A stretch of 39,383 nt of DNA from Caballeronia megalochromosomata (GTDB lineage Bacteria; Pseudomonadota; Gammaproteobacteria; Burkholderiales; Burkholderiaceae): positions 1-39,383 of the forward strand of contig LRBF01000277.1 of the NCBI GenBank assembly GCA_001580565.1, read 5' to 3'. A model generated the notes under the pieces. It had not been told where the DNA came from. It saw only the letters and a list, made by a program, of their open reading frames with translations, and ran no database searches. A program made the position numbers and the translations under genes. The first letter of the stretch is position 1. Every line of letters starts with the position of its first letter. Below are positions 30,658-39,324 of this stretch, piece after piece.

Positions 30658-31740
30658 ATGAAAACCGTAACAGATTCCATCTTTTCGTCCGATGAATGCC
30701 GCTGGCAAGCGGTCGTCGATCGGGATCAGCGTGCCGACGGCGCGTTTTTCTTCGCCGTGCGCACGACCGGCGTATTCTGCCGGCCGTCGTGCGCATCGCG
30801 GGCGCCGCGTCGTGAGAACGTCGAATTCTTCCTGACTACAGACGCTGCCGTTGCAGCCGGATACCGTGCGTGCAAGCGCTGCCAGCCGACGAGCCTGCCG
30901 CGCGAACTGGCCATCGTGGAGCGCGCGTGCAAGGTGCTCGACGCCGATCCGCAGCAGCGCATGACGCTCGCGCAGTTGAGCGACGCCGTGCATGTGAGCC
31001 CGTTCCATCTGCAGCGCCTGTTTTCGCGGATCGTCGGCATTTCGCCCCGTCAGTATCAGGCGGCGCAACGCGCGGGCGTGCTGCGCGACGCGTTGCAGCG
31101 CGGCCGCGACGTCACGCGCGCGACGCACGACGCCGGTTTCGGCTCGCCGTCGCGGATGTATGAAGCCGTGCCCGCGGAACTGGGCATGACGCCTTCCGCG
31201 TTCAAGCGCAAGGGCGCGGGACTGACCGTGCGCTACGCGAGCGCCGCGACGCCGCTCGGCACGGTGCTCGTTGCCGCCACGGACAAGGGCGTCTGCAAGA
31301 TCGCGTTCGGCGACGATGCGACCACGCTCGTCGACCAGCTCGCAACCGACTTCGCGCAGGCCGAACGCGTCGAGGATGCCGCGAGACTGGAGCCGTTCAT
31401 CGCGCAGATTCGCGCGTATCTGCAAGGCACGCGCGAGCGTTTCGACTTACCGCTCGACATCGGCGCGACCGCTTTCCAGCGGCGCGTGTGGGACGCGCTG
31501 CGCCGCATCCCGTATGGGCAGACGCGCAGTTATACGGATATCGCCGAAGCGCTCGGCGCGCCGCGCGCGGTGCGGGCGGTGGCGAATGCGTGTGCGTCGA
31601 ATCCGGTGGCGCTCGCGATTCCGTGTCATCGCGTGATCGGCAAGGACGGCGCGATCGCGGGCTATCGCTGGGGCGCGCCGCGCAAGGAAACGCTGCTCGA
31701 AACCGAGCGCACGCGCAACGAAACCAACAAGGTCGCATGA
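30658..31740 (+). CDS. ada: Ada: methylphosphotriester acceptor, AraC-type regulator and O6-methylguanine methyltransferase
   Basis: The 360-residue protein is a full-length adaptive-response Ada. The N-terminal zinc domain has Cys41 (VFCRPSC, the methyl acceptor), Cys45, Cys72 and Cys75 (CKRC). An AraC-type HTH region spans about 85-185. The C-terminal methyltransferase has Cys323 in IPCHRVIG. It repairs methylated DNA and activates its own regulon once Cys41 is methylated. I chose the ATG at 30658, the family start (MKTVTDSIFSSDECRW); a start at 30625 adds non-family residues. No alkB or alkA is adjacent. Confidence 0.94.
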   Translation: MKTVTDSIFSSDECRWQAVVDRDQRADGAFFFAVRTTGVFCRPSCASRAPRRENVEFFLTTDAAVAAGYRACKRCQPTSLPRELAIVERACKVLDADPQQRMTLAQLSDAVHVSPFHLQRLFSRIVGISPRQYQAAQRAGVLRDALQRGRDVTRATHDAGFGSPSRMYEAVPAELGMTPSAFKRKGAGLTVRYASAATPLGTVLVAATDKGVCKIAFGDDATTLVDQLATDFAQAERVEDAARLEPFIAQIRAYLQGTRERFDLPLDIGATAFQRRVWDALRRIPYGQTRSYTDIAEALGAPRAVRAVANACASNPVALAIPCHRVIGKDGAIAGYRWGAPRKETLLETERTRNETNKVA

Positions 31741-31967
31741 AGCACGGGCGCTCGCCGTCGACATGACGCGCGAGCGCCGCATTGCCTCGCGAGCCGTCCG
31801 AACCGGCTCCGGCACACACGTCACGCCCCTCCCGCGAATCTCCCGAAAATCCCGCAATCCCTTGCCGGTCGTGGGTGCAAGCACGCCTTACACCGAGATG
31901 TTAAAGTGCCCGCTACCCTAAAAATATGACCGGGCGCATGCGCTCGCGCTCCTCGCAGAACGCATCA

Positions 31968-33587
31968 ATGGCAAACAATAATCCCGCTCACCACAAGGCC
32001 GGCGCTTTCGAGCGCAGGCTTGCCGCGCTCGCGTCCGGTCCGCACGCCGCCGCGTTGCGCCAGGGCTTGCGCGGCATCGAGAAAGAAAGCTTGCGCGTGA
32101 CGCCGCAAGGCAAGCTGGCGATGACGCCGCATCCGCGTTCGTTCGGCTCGGCGCTCACGCATCCGCTCATCACGACCGATTACTCCGAGGCGCTCGTCGA
32201 GCTCATCACGCCCGCCGAGTCGGACGCGGCGATCACGCTCGATCGTCTCGACGTGCTGCATCGCTTCGCCTACGCGCACATGGGCGACGAGCTGTTGTGG
32301 AACGACTCCATGCCCAACTCGCTGCCGCCCGAGGACGAGATCCCGTTCGGCTATTACGGCACGTCGAATATCGGCAAGTTGAAGACCGTGTACCGGCGCG
32401 GCCTGGCGCTGCGCTATGGCCGCACCATGCAATGCATCGCGGGCATCCACTACAACTATTCGCTCAACGAAGATGTGTGGCGCGCGTGGCAGGCGCTCGA
32501 CACGACGAACACGCTATCCGCGAAAGATTTCCAGTCCGAACGCTACTTCGCGCTGATCCGCAACTTCCGCCGCACGAACTGGCTGTTGATGTATCTGTTC
32601 GGCGCGTCGCCGGCGCTGAACCGGCGCTTCGTCGAAGGCAAGACGCATCATCTCGAAACCTTCGATGCCGACACGCTCTACCTGCCGCACGCGACCAGTC
32701 TGCGCATGAGCGATCTCGGCTACGCGAACAATCCCGCGCAGGCGGATTTGCTGCCGAGCTACGACAATCTCGACGCCTATCTCGACGTGCTCGCCAAAGC
32801 GGTGAGTCAGCCGTATGCGCCGTATGAAGCCATCGGCACGCGGCGCGACGGCGAATGGGTGCAGATCAACGCGAACGTCCTGCAGATCGAAAACGAGTTC
32901 TACTCGACGATCCGCCCGAAGCGGGTCGCGCATTCGGGCGAACGTCCGTTGCACGCGTTGGCGGAGCGTGGCGTGCAGTACATCGAAGTGCGCTGCCTCG
33001 ACATCGATCCGTTTGAGCCGACCGGCATCTCGCTCGAAACCGCGCGCTTTCTCGACGCCTATCTGCTCTACTGCGCGCTGGAGGACAGCCCGCTCCTGCC
33101 TTACGACGCGAACATCGAGGCGAACGGCAACTTCAGCGTGGTAGCGAAGGAAGGGCGCAAGCCTGGCCTCACGCTCCTGCGCGACGGCGCGAGCGTGCCG
33201 ATGCAGCAATGGGCGGAAGAACTTTTCGATGCCGTCGAACCCGTTGCCAGAACGCTCGACGCACTCAACGGCAACGACGACCACACGCGCGCGCTGCAGG
33301 CGCTGCGGCCGCGTATCGCCGATGCATCGCTCACGCCGTCCGCGCGCGTATTGCAGACGATGCGCGACAAGCAGCAGAGCTTCGACGCGTTCGCGCTCGA
33401 AATAAGCGCGCGTCACGCGGAAGCTTTCCGCGGCCGCCCGCTTTCCGTCGCCGAAGAGCGCGCGATGGACGAACTTGTGGCGAAATCGCTGGTGGAACAG
33501 GCGGTTGTCGAAAGCAGCGACACCGAATCCTTCGACGCCTTCGTCGCGGCATATCAGACCTACACGCTGAATCCCGCGAGCGCATAA
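31968..33587 (+). CDS. gshA: Glutamate-cysteine ligase, type I
   Basis: The 539-residue enzyme makes gamma-glutamylcysteine, the first step of glutathione synthesis. It has the GshA type I pattern: GIEKESLRVTPQGKLA, ITTDYSEALVELITP, IHYNYSLN, FGASPAL and EVRCLDIDPFEPTGIS. Length is close to the 518 residues of E. coli GshA. The start is uncertain: 31968 (MANNNPAHH) or 31926 (14 residues longer); neither has a clear Shine-Dalgarno. gshB is not adjacent. No regular terminator follows, only a GC-rich dyad near 33630-33653. Confidence 0.94.
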   Translation: MANNNPAHHKAGAFERRLAALASGPHAAALRQGLRGIEKESLRVTPQGKLAMTPHPRSFGSALTHPLITTDYSEALVELITPAESDAAITLDRLDVLHRFAYAHMGDELLWNDSMPNSLPPEDEIPFGYYGTSNIGKLKTVYRRGLALRYGRTMQCIAGIHYNYSLNEDVWRAWQALDTTNTLSAKDFQSERYFALIRNFRRTNWLLMYLFGASPALNRRFVEGKTHHLETFDADTLYLPHATSLRMSDLGYANNPAQADLLPSYDNLDAYLDVLAKAVSQPYAPYEAIGTRRDGEWVQINANVLQIENEFYSTIRPKRVAHSGERPLHALAERGVQYIEVRCLDIDPFEPTGISLETARFLDAYLLYCALEDSPLLPYDANIEANGNFSVVAKEGRKPGLTLLRDGASVPMQQWAEELFDAVEPVARTLDALNGNDDHTRALQALRPRIADASLTPSARVLQTMRDKQQSFDAFALEISARHAEAFRGRPLSVAEERAMDELVAKSLVEQAVVESSDTESFDAFVAAYQTYTLNPASA

Positions 33588-33740
33588 TGCGCGCGCCATC
33601 GCATTGAGCAGGTTTTTCCGGACCGGCGCCGGCGTGCGCCGGCAAGCCTTACCGGCTTATGCAACAGAGGGAAACGCGCGGCAACGTGATCCGGTTTGGC
33701 AGGTCAAAATATGGCCCATTTTCCGACGATCGGGGGAGCA

Positions 33741-34295
33741 ATGAAAAAGAGGTTCTTCGGCGCGCTCGCGCTGGGGGCTGCGTCGCTCGCGATGTTGGCC
33801 GGCTGCGCGGTGCAGGACCAGGTCAGCAGCACGACCATGGAACAGGCGACGCAACCGCTCACCTGCATGAGCAAGGCGGAATGCGACGCGTGGTGGGCGC
33901 GCGCTCAGGTGTGGGTGACGAACCATTCCGAGTACAAGCTGCAGACCATCACGGATTCGATCATCCAGACCGCCGGACCGTCGAGCGGCAAGCGCGCGCT
34001 CGCTTATCAGATCACCAAGACGCCGACCAACGAGGGCACCGCGACGATCGGTTTCGCCGCGCATTGCGACAATCCGCTCGGCTGCGAGCCGAATCCGTGG
34101 CAGGCGGGCGCCGACTTCAAGCAGTTCATCCGAAACGGCCCGGGGCTGCGGAAAACGGCGACGCCGCAAGCCGGCGCCATGCCGCCGCCCGCACCCGCGC
34201 CGGGTGGGGTGCAGGTCAGCCCGCTGGATCAACCCGCTCCGCTCAATCTCGAAAGCCAGCCGGGACAGTCGGTGACGCCGCTCACGCCGCAGTAA
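33741..34295 (+). CDS. Small lipoprotein, unknown function
   Basis: The 184-residue protein has a signal sequence MKKRFFGALALGAASLAML followed by the lipobox LAGC (Cys at about 22), so it should be lipidated. The mature part has a Trp-rich segment (CDAWWARAQVWV near 50-61), four more Cys and a Pro-rich disordered tail. I do not recognise a domain. GGGGGAG precedes the ATG. The stop is 1 bp from the convergent stop of the exporter gene. Confidence 0.8.
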   Translation: MKKRFFGALALGAASLAMLAGCAVQDQVSSTTMEQATQPLTCMSKAECDAWWARAQVWVTNHSEYKLQTITDSIIQTAGPSSGKRALAYQITKTPTNEGTATIGFAAHCDNPLGCEPNPWQAGADFKQFIRNGPGLRKTATPQAGAMPPPAPAPGGVQVSPLDQPAPLNLESQPGQSVTPLTPQ

Positions 34296-34296
34296 T

Positions 34297-35856
34297 TCAG
34301 TGTCCCATCGTGGCTGACGCGCCCTTCTTCGGCCGCGTCAGCCAGACCATCACGGCCAGCACGAGAAACGCATAGAACGAGATGCGGAAGAAGTCGTTGG
34401 TCGACATCATGTACGCCTGCGCCGACACCACGCGATCCAGTTGCGCCGTCAGCGCCTGTCCTGACAATCCGAGTCCCGAGAGCAAATCCGAATAGGCCGT
34501 CGTGCCCGCAGAATACGGCGTGACCGATTCGGCCAGCCGCGCATGATGGCGGATCATGTCGTTCTCCCAGAAGGTCGTGCTGACCGCGGTGCCGATCGCG
34601 CCCGACAAGGTCCGCAGGAAGTTCGACAGCCCCGCCGCGCCCGCGAGCCGCTCGTCAGAGACACTGGAAAGCGTGATCGTCGTCATCGGCACGAAGAAGC
34701 ACGCGACGCCGATACCTTGGATCAGGCGCGGATAGATGATCTGGTGGAACGGCGTGTCGAGCGTGAAGGTCGAGTTCCAGTGCGACACGAACGCGAAGGT
34801 GAGAAACGCGAAACTCGCGACCACGCGCAGATTCATCCGATGCATGTTCTGCCCGATGAGCGGCGACAGCACCAGCGCGAGAATGCCGACCGGCGCGGTC
34901 GCGAGGCCGGCGAGCCAAGGCGTGTAGCCGAGCACGGTCTGCAGCCACAGCGGCAACACCACGACCGAGCCGAAGAACGCGAGAAAGCCGAGCGACGTGA
35001 TGAGCACGCCCATCGCGAAATTGCGGTCGCGGAAAAGCGAAAGGTCGATCACGGGTTCCTTCTCGGTCAGCTCCCACGCGAACATGAACGCGAGCGACAC
35101 CACCGAGACGATCGCCAGCGTCACGATGAAGCTGGAGCTGAACCAGTCGCGGTCCTTGCCGAGGTCGAGCATCATCTGCAGGCTCGCGACGCCGATCACG
35201 AGCAGCGCGAGCCCGACGCCGTCGATGCGCTGCTGCGTCGTCTTCGTCTCGTGGCCGCGCAGCAGGAAGTACGCGATCGCCGCCGAAAACACGCCGATCG
35301 GCACGTTGATGTAGAAGATCCACGGCCAGGTGTAGTTATCGGTGATGTAACCGCCCATCACCGGGCCGAAGATCGGCGCGACGATCACGGTCATCGCCCA
35401 GAGACCGAGCGCGAGGCCGCGCTTTTCCGGCGGATAGCTGCGCATGAGGATGGTTTGCGACAGCGGGACCATCGGACCGGAGACGAGCCCCTGCAACAGC
35501 CGGAACGCGATCAGCGATTCGAAGTTGTGCGCGAGGCCGCAAAGCGCCGACGCGATCGAAAACAGCAGCACGGAAATCGTGAACAGCTTCACCTCGCCGA
35601 CGCGCCGCGCGAGCCAGCCGGTCAGCGGCACCGCGATCGCGGACGCGACCGAATACGACGAAATCACCCACGTGCCTTCGCTCGTCGCCACGCCGAGATT
35701 GCCGGAGATGGTCGGCACGGCGACGTTCGCGATCGACGTGTCGAGCACTTCCATGAAGGTGCCGAGCGCGAGGCCCATCGTCAGCAGGGCGAGAATGCCG
35801 CCTTTGAGCGGCATGGGCGCGGACGGCGTGGCGGGCGTGGTCGCGGATGTGGACAT
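34297..35856 (-). CDS. emrB: EmrB/QacA-family (DHA2) multidrug MFS exporter
   Basis: The 519-residue protein has about 14 membrane helices. It carries DHA2 signatures LDTSIANVAVPTI in helix 1, the GWLARRVGEVK loop, RLLQGLVSGPMVPLSQ and helix-5 motif C (APIFGPVMGGYI). EmrB works with a periplasmic adaptor (EmrA) and an outer-membrane channel to expel hydrophobic compounds. GGAG precedes the ATG. The MarR gene lies 121 bp upstream on the same strand and probably controls it. No EmrA is in the window. Confidence 0.9.
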   Translation of the reverse strand: MSTSATTPATPSAPMPLKGGILALLTMGLALGTFMEVLDTSIANVAVPTISGNLGVATSEGTWVISSYSVASAIAVPLTGWLARRVGEVKLFTISVLLFSIASALCGLAHNFESLIAFRLLQGLVSGPMVPLSQTILMRSYPPEKRGLALGLWAMTVIVAPIFGPVMGGYITDNYTWPWIFYINVPIGVFSAAIAYFLLRGHETKTTQQRIDGVGLALLVIGVASLQMMLDLGKDRDWFSSSFIVTLAIVSVVSLAFMFAWELTEKEPVIDLSLFRDRNFAMGVLITSLGFLAFFGSVVVLPLWLQTVLGYTPWLAGLATAPVGILALVLSPLIGQNMHRMNLRVVASFAFLTFAFVSHWNSTFTLDTPFHQIIYPRLIQGIGVACFFVPMTTITLSSVSDERLAGAAGLSNFLRTLSGAIGTAVSTTFWENDMIRHHARLAESVTPYSAGTTAYSDLLSGLGLSGQALTAQLDRVVSAQAYMMSTNDFFRISFYAFLVLAVMVWLTRPKKGASATMGH

Positions 35857-35977
35857 CGTCGGGTCTCCGCGTGGACGGCGCTCGAAACGCGCATCGCACG
35901 CAAACTATTTATTGTCGAGGCATTCTCTGCCCAGACAGCGAAATCGGCGCAAAAAAGCACCAAATTCGTCGGATTAA

Positions 35978-36472
35978 TCAGGGAAAATCTTCATCGACCG
36001 GGCAGGTTGCGCAATCTTCCATCGGCGTGTTGCCGATGATGCGCGCAAGCATGCCGGTCAGCAGATCCAGCTCCGCGCGGCTGAAACCGCGCAACTGCTC
36101 GTTGAGCACCGCCGCGCCGATCACGGGCAGACGCCCGGCCGCGTCGCGCCCGCGCTCGGTCAGACTCAGCTCGACGATTCTTCGATCCGCCTCGCTGCGC
36201 GTCCGGTTCACGAAGCCCTTTTTCTCGAGCCTGTCGAGCATACGCGTCATGGAACCGCTGTCGTAGGCCATTTCGCGTGACAGTTCGAGCGGCGTGCGCG
36301 CCCGCCCGGACGCCAGCATCAGCATCACGCCGATTTGCGACGATGTGAGCCCGAGCGGTTTCAGCGCCTGATCGGTGCGCACGACGAGCACGTTACGCGC
36401 CTTGGCGAGATAGTAGCCGAGGCTCGTTTCGAGCTGAATCGTGGCGGGGTCGTAAAGCGGTTCGCTGTTCAT
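35978..36472 (-). CDS. MarR-family transcriptional regulator
   Basis: The 164-residue protein has the MarR winged-helix core: LTSSQIGVMLMLASG (helices 2-3), TPLELSREMAYDSGSMTRML (recognition region) and the wing GFVNRTRSEADRRIVELSLT with the conserved DRR. The C-terminal CATC pair (PMEDCATCPVDEDFP) could sense oxidation, but this is speculative. It most likely represses itself and emrB, and possibly the divergent small-protein gene, through the palindrome at 36569-36603. Confidence 0.92.
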   Translation of the reverse strand: MNSEPLYDPATIQLETSLGYYLAKARNVLVVRTDQALKPLGLTSSQIGVMLMLASGRARTPLELSREMAYDSGSMTRMLDRLEKKGFVNRTRSEADRRIVELSLTERGRDAAGRLPVIGAAVLNEQLRGFSRAELDLLTGMLARIIGNTPMEDCATCPVDEDFP

Positions 36473-36555
36473 GCGACATCGGTCAAACGGCTGATGCGGG
36501 ACTGCGACACTACGTCACGTCTCGCGAAGGCAACAATTCCGAAAAAGGAATCAGC

Positions 36556-36603
36556 AGTATCTTGAAAACTAGTTGCACAGTCAATATTATTCTATGCAAC
36601 GAG
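36556..36603. promoter_or_regulatory. Divergent overlapping promoters with MarR-type operator
   Basis: Nine-base arms at 36569-36577 (CTAGTTGCA) and 36595-36603 (TGCAACGAG) are inverted copies with one mismatch. Minus strand: TTGACT (36579-36584) and GATACT (36556-36561), spacer 17. Plus strand: TTGAAA (36562-36567) and TATTAT (36585-36590), spacer 17. A regulator bound to the palindrome would cover both promoters. Confidence 0.6.
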
Positions 36604-36679
36604 TTACGCGCTTGTTGCGCCGCCCGAGACTATGTTCTGACCGCCAGCCGTCGTTCGCCGACGCCCGAGAGACCTTCCA

Positions 36680-36961
36680 ATGACCCGCTTTGTTCGCACC
36701 GCCCGCCGACGTTTCGGCCCTATCAGCAGCATGATCGCCAACGCTTCCCGTCACTTCGTCCCGCCGAAGCTGAGTTCGTGGAAACTCGCGTTGTATCTGA
36801 TCGTGTTCCTGCTGCCGGGCGGATCGTTCGTCGTGCTGGGCATGGGATGGTTCGAGAACCGGCATCGGCGCAAGACGGCCGCGTCCGCGCCGAAGAAGGC
36901 GCCCACGCGATCCTTGCTCGCCGCGCCGTGCACCGGCGGCGGCGGCGCCAGCGGCGCGTGA
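36680..36961 (+). CDS. Small single-helix membrane protein, unknown function
   Basis: The 93-residue protein has a basic N-terminus (MTRFVRTARRRFG), one clear membrane helix (LALYLIVFLLPGGSFVVLGM, about 36-55) and a basic, Ala/Gly-rich tail. I do not recognise the family. It has a promoter candidate that overlaps the MarR operator, and nodT lies 185 bp downstream, so it may belong to the efflux regulon. Codon use resembles its neighbours. Confidence 0.65.
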   Translation: MTRFVRTARRRFGPISSMIANASRHFVPPKLSSWKLALYLIVFLLPGGSFVVLGMGWFENRHRRKTAASAPKKAPTRSLLAAPCTGGGGASGA

Positions 36962-37146
36962 GCCCTTCGTAACGCGTCGTAACCGATTCCGCCCGCTGCG
37001 TAACACCCGCCTTACGGCGAACCCGTTACGCTAACGTCTGCCTGACGGGCGCATGACCAAACGCCCGTCGCGTTCCGTTACCATTTCGGCTTGCCGCGTC
37101 CGTCGCATCGGACTCGAGCGGCGCCGACAGGAATTTCGACAAGCAG

Positions 37147-38676
37147 ATGCCGTATCGCCCCGCCTTTCCCGCTCCCATCGTCACGCGCCGGCTGACCGCC
37201 ACGGCGCTCGCCGCCGCACTCGCGATGTTCATCGCCGGCTGTGCGGTCGGGCCCGATTACCAGCGCCCCACGACAACGGTCCCGGCCAGCTACAAGGAAG
37301 CGCCCGAAGGCTGGAAGGTCGCGCAGCCCGCCGACCAGACCGATCGCGGCACCTGGTGGACCGTCTATCAGGACGATCGCCTCGACGAGCTCGAAGCGCG
37401 CCTGAACCAATCGAATCAGACCATCGCGCAATACGCGGCCGCGTACCGTCAGGCGCGCGCGCTCGTCAGCGAAGCGCGCGCGGCGTATTTCCCGACCATC
37501 GGCGCGTCGGCGTCGGGGTCGCGTTCCGGAACGGGTGCGGGCAACCGGTCGACCAACAGTTCCAGCTTCGGGCAGCAAGGTTCGGTGAACAACCAGTTCA
37601 ACCTCTCGCTCGACGCATCGTGGGAACCGGACCTTTGGGGCAGCGTGTCGCGCACCGTGACCGCGCAGAAGGCGGGTCAGGAAGGCGCCGCCGCCGATCT
37701 CGCCAACGCGCGGCTATCCGCGCAGGCCACGCTCGCGCAAACCTACTTCCAGTTGCGCTCGCTCGACGCGCAGCAGAAGCTCCTCGACGAGACGGTCGGA
37801 GCTTACGAGCAATCGCTCAAGCTCACGCAGAATCAGTACGCGCAAGGCATCGTCGCGCGTTCGGACGTGATCCAGGCGCAGACGCAATTGCAATCCGCGC
37901 AGGCATCCGCCATCGATAACGGCGTCGCGCGCGCGCAGTTCGAGCACGCGATTGCGGTGCTCGTCGGCGAGCCGGCTTCGACCTTCTCGATTCCGCCGAT
38001 TCCGCTCGACGCGACGCCGCCTACCGTACCCGTGCAGATGCCGTCCGCGATTCTCGAACGGCGGCCGGATATCGCGTCGGCGGAGCGCAAGGCGGCCGCG
38101 GCGAACGAGCAGATCGGCATCGAAATGGCCGCCTACTTCCCCACGCTCACGCTCTCCGCGCAAGGCGGCTTCGAAAGCTCGGTGCTGTCGCAATTGCTGC
38201 GCGCGCCGTCGCGTTTCTGGACGCTCGGGCCGAGCATCGCAGCGACTATTTTCGACGGCGGCCTGCGTTCCGCGCGCACCGAAGCCGCGCGCGCCACCTA
38301 CGATCAGAACGTCGCGACATACCGTCAGACGGTGCTGACCGCGTTCCAGGACGTCGAGGACAATCTTGCGTCGCTGCGCATTCTGGAGAAGGAAATCGTC
38401 GTGCAGCAACAGGCCGTCGAATCGGCGCAGCAGGCGCTCGCGATCATCAACAATCAGTACAAGGCGGGAACGGTCGCGTACATCAACGTGCTGACCGCGC
38501 AGACCACCGCGTTCACGGCGCAGCAGAAGCTCGCCAATATCGCGGGGCAGCGGATGGTGTCGTCCGTGGGACTCGTGAAGGCGCTCGGCGGCGGCTGGGA
38601 TGTTGCGCAGATGGATCGTGAGACGGGTGGCGTGGAGGCGCCCGCTGTGAGCGCGGTGCAGGCCGCGAATCGTTGA
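37147..38676 (+). CDS. NodT-family efflux outer-membrane lipoprotein
   Basis: The 509-residue protein is a TolC-like channel of the OprM/NodT group. It has a signal peptide with lipobox FIAGC (Cys about 35), then AVGPDYQRP, the family hallmark. Two outer-membrane efflux repeats follow: PTIGASASGS...LSLDASWEPDLWG in the first and the ILERRPDIASAERK linker with FPTLTLSAQGG in the second. It would form the outer-membrane exit duct for an inner-membrane exporter, most simply the EmrB-like protein nearby. No adaptor gene is next to it. Confidence 0.92.
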   Translation: MPYRPAFPAPIVTRRLTATALAAALAMFIAGCAVGPDYQRPTTTVPASYKEAPEGWKVAQPADQTDRGTWWTVYQDDRLDELEARLNQSNQTIAQYAAAYRQARALVSEARAAYFPTIGASASGSRSGTGAGNRSTNSSSFGQQGSVNNQFNLSLDASWEPDLWGSVSRTVTAQKAGQEGAAADLANARLSAQATLAQTYFQLRSLDAQQKLLDETVGAYEQSLKLTQNQYAQGIVARSDVIQAQTQLQSAQASAIDNGVARAQFEHAIAVLVGEPASTFSIPPIPLDATPPTVPVQMPSAILERRPDIASAERKAAAANEQIGIEMAAYFPTLTLSAQGGFESSVLSQLLRAPSRFWTLGPSIAATIFDGGLRSARTEAARATYDQNVATYRQTVLTAFQDVEDNLASLRILEKEIVVQQQAVESAQQALAIINNQYKAGTVAYINVLTAQTTAFTAQQKLANIAGQRMVSSVGLVKALGGGWDVAQMDRETGGVEAPAVSAVQAANR

Positions 38677-38702
38677 TCGTTGATCGTTTTGCTGTTTTCG
38701 CT

Positions 38703-38909
38703 GGATCCCGTTTTCGTGTCGGTCTATTAGCACTGCCCCTGTGCGGGGCGGCACCTACTTTCTTTGCTGCTGCAAAGAAAGTAGGCAAAGAAAGCAGCTT
38801 TCCCATCCAAAGTACTTCACACCGGCCGCGGCACAGGCGATTGGCTGAATGGCCCGGCTGTAGAGAGTGCCCCCACAAAACTCGCGCGGCTTGGATCGCG
38901 CACGGTCTG
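38703..38909. repeat. Left arm of a 207-bp imperfect inverted repeat
   Basis: This arm and 39107-39313 are reverse complements at about 90 % by eye, both exactly 207 bp and both ending in GGATCC at the outer side. Inside are two perfect hairpins: GCCCC/GGGGC (38734-38748) and CTACTTTCTTTGC with its complement around TGCT (38754-38783). The arm ends near CACGGTCTG. Short frames in it are not convincing genes. Confidence 0.9.
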
Positions 38910-39106
38910 ACGAGCTAGTACGTTTAGGGCGAGGGTTCAGCTCGAAATGGCTCCGGCCCACTTCGCGGCCGATGGGTCAGTCGGGTCTGCGTGCGCTTCT
39001 GCGTTTCTCTTTTTTCGTCGGTTTCCGTCGCATACCCAACGGCAGCGCGTAGCGCTGTGCCGATGCTATTTTGTGCTGAACCAGCCACGCGCGTGGCGCG
39101 ATGTGA
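38910..39106. other. 197-bp spacer between the inverted arms
   Basis: No gene with a start signal or family match is seen. It contains a pyrimidine-rich tract (TTTCTCTTTTTTCGTC near 39003-39018). No transposase or passenger gene is present. Confidence 0.6.
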
Positions 39107-39313
39107 CAGACCGTGCGCGGTCCGAGCCCCGTGAGTTTTGTGGGGGCACTCGCTACTGCCGGGCCATTAGGTCAATCGCCTGTGCCGCGGCCGGTGTGAA
39201 GCACTTTGGATGGGGAAAGCTGTTTCTTTGGTTACTTTCTTTGCAGCAGCAAAGAAAGTGACTGCCGCCCCGCACAGGGGCAGCGCTAATAGACCGACAC
39301 GAAAACGGGATCC
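39107..39313. repeat. Right arm of the 207-bp imperfect inverted repeat
   Basis: Reverse complement of the left arm with roughly 20 differences, including two 1-base indels. The inner hairpin of the ACTTTCTTTGC type is kept although the flanking bases of the stem differ between arms, which suggests the hairpin itself is selected. Confidence 0.9.
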
Positions 39314-39324
39314 GAAGAAGGCCT

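Noticed and set aside
38513..39261. Several short frames in the inverted repeat, with FFAAAKK stretches on both strands
   Set aside because: They are translations of the repeat hairpins, occur in mirror image in both arms and lack proper start signals.
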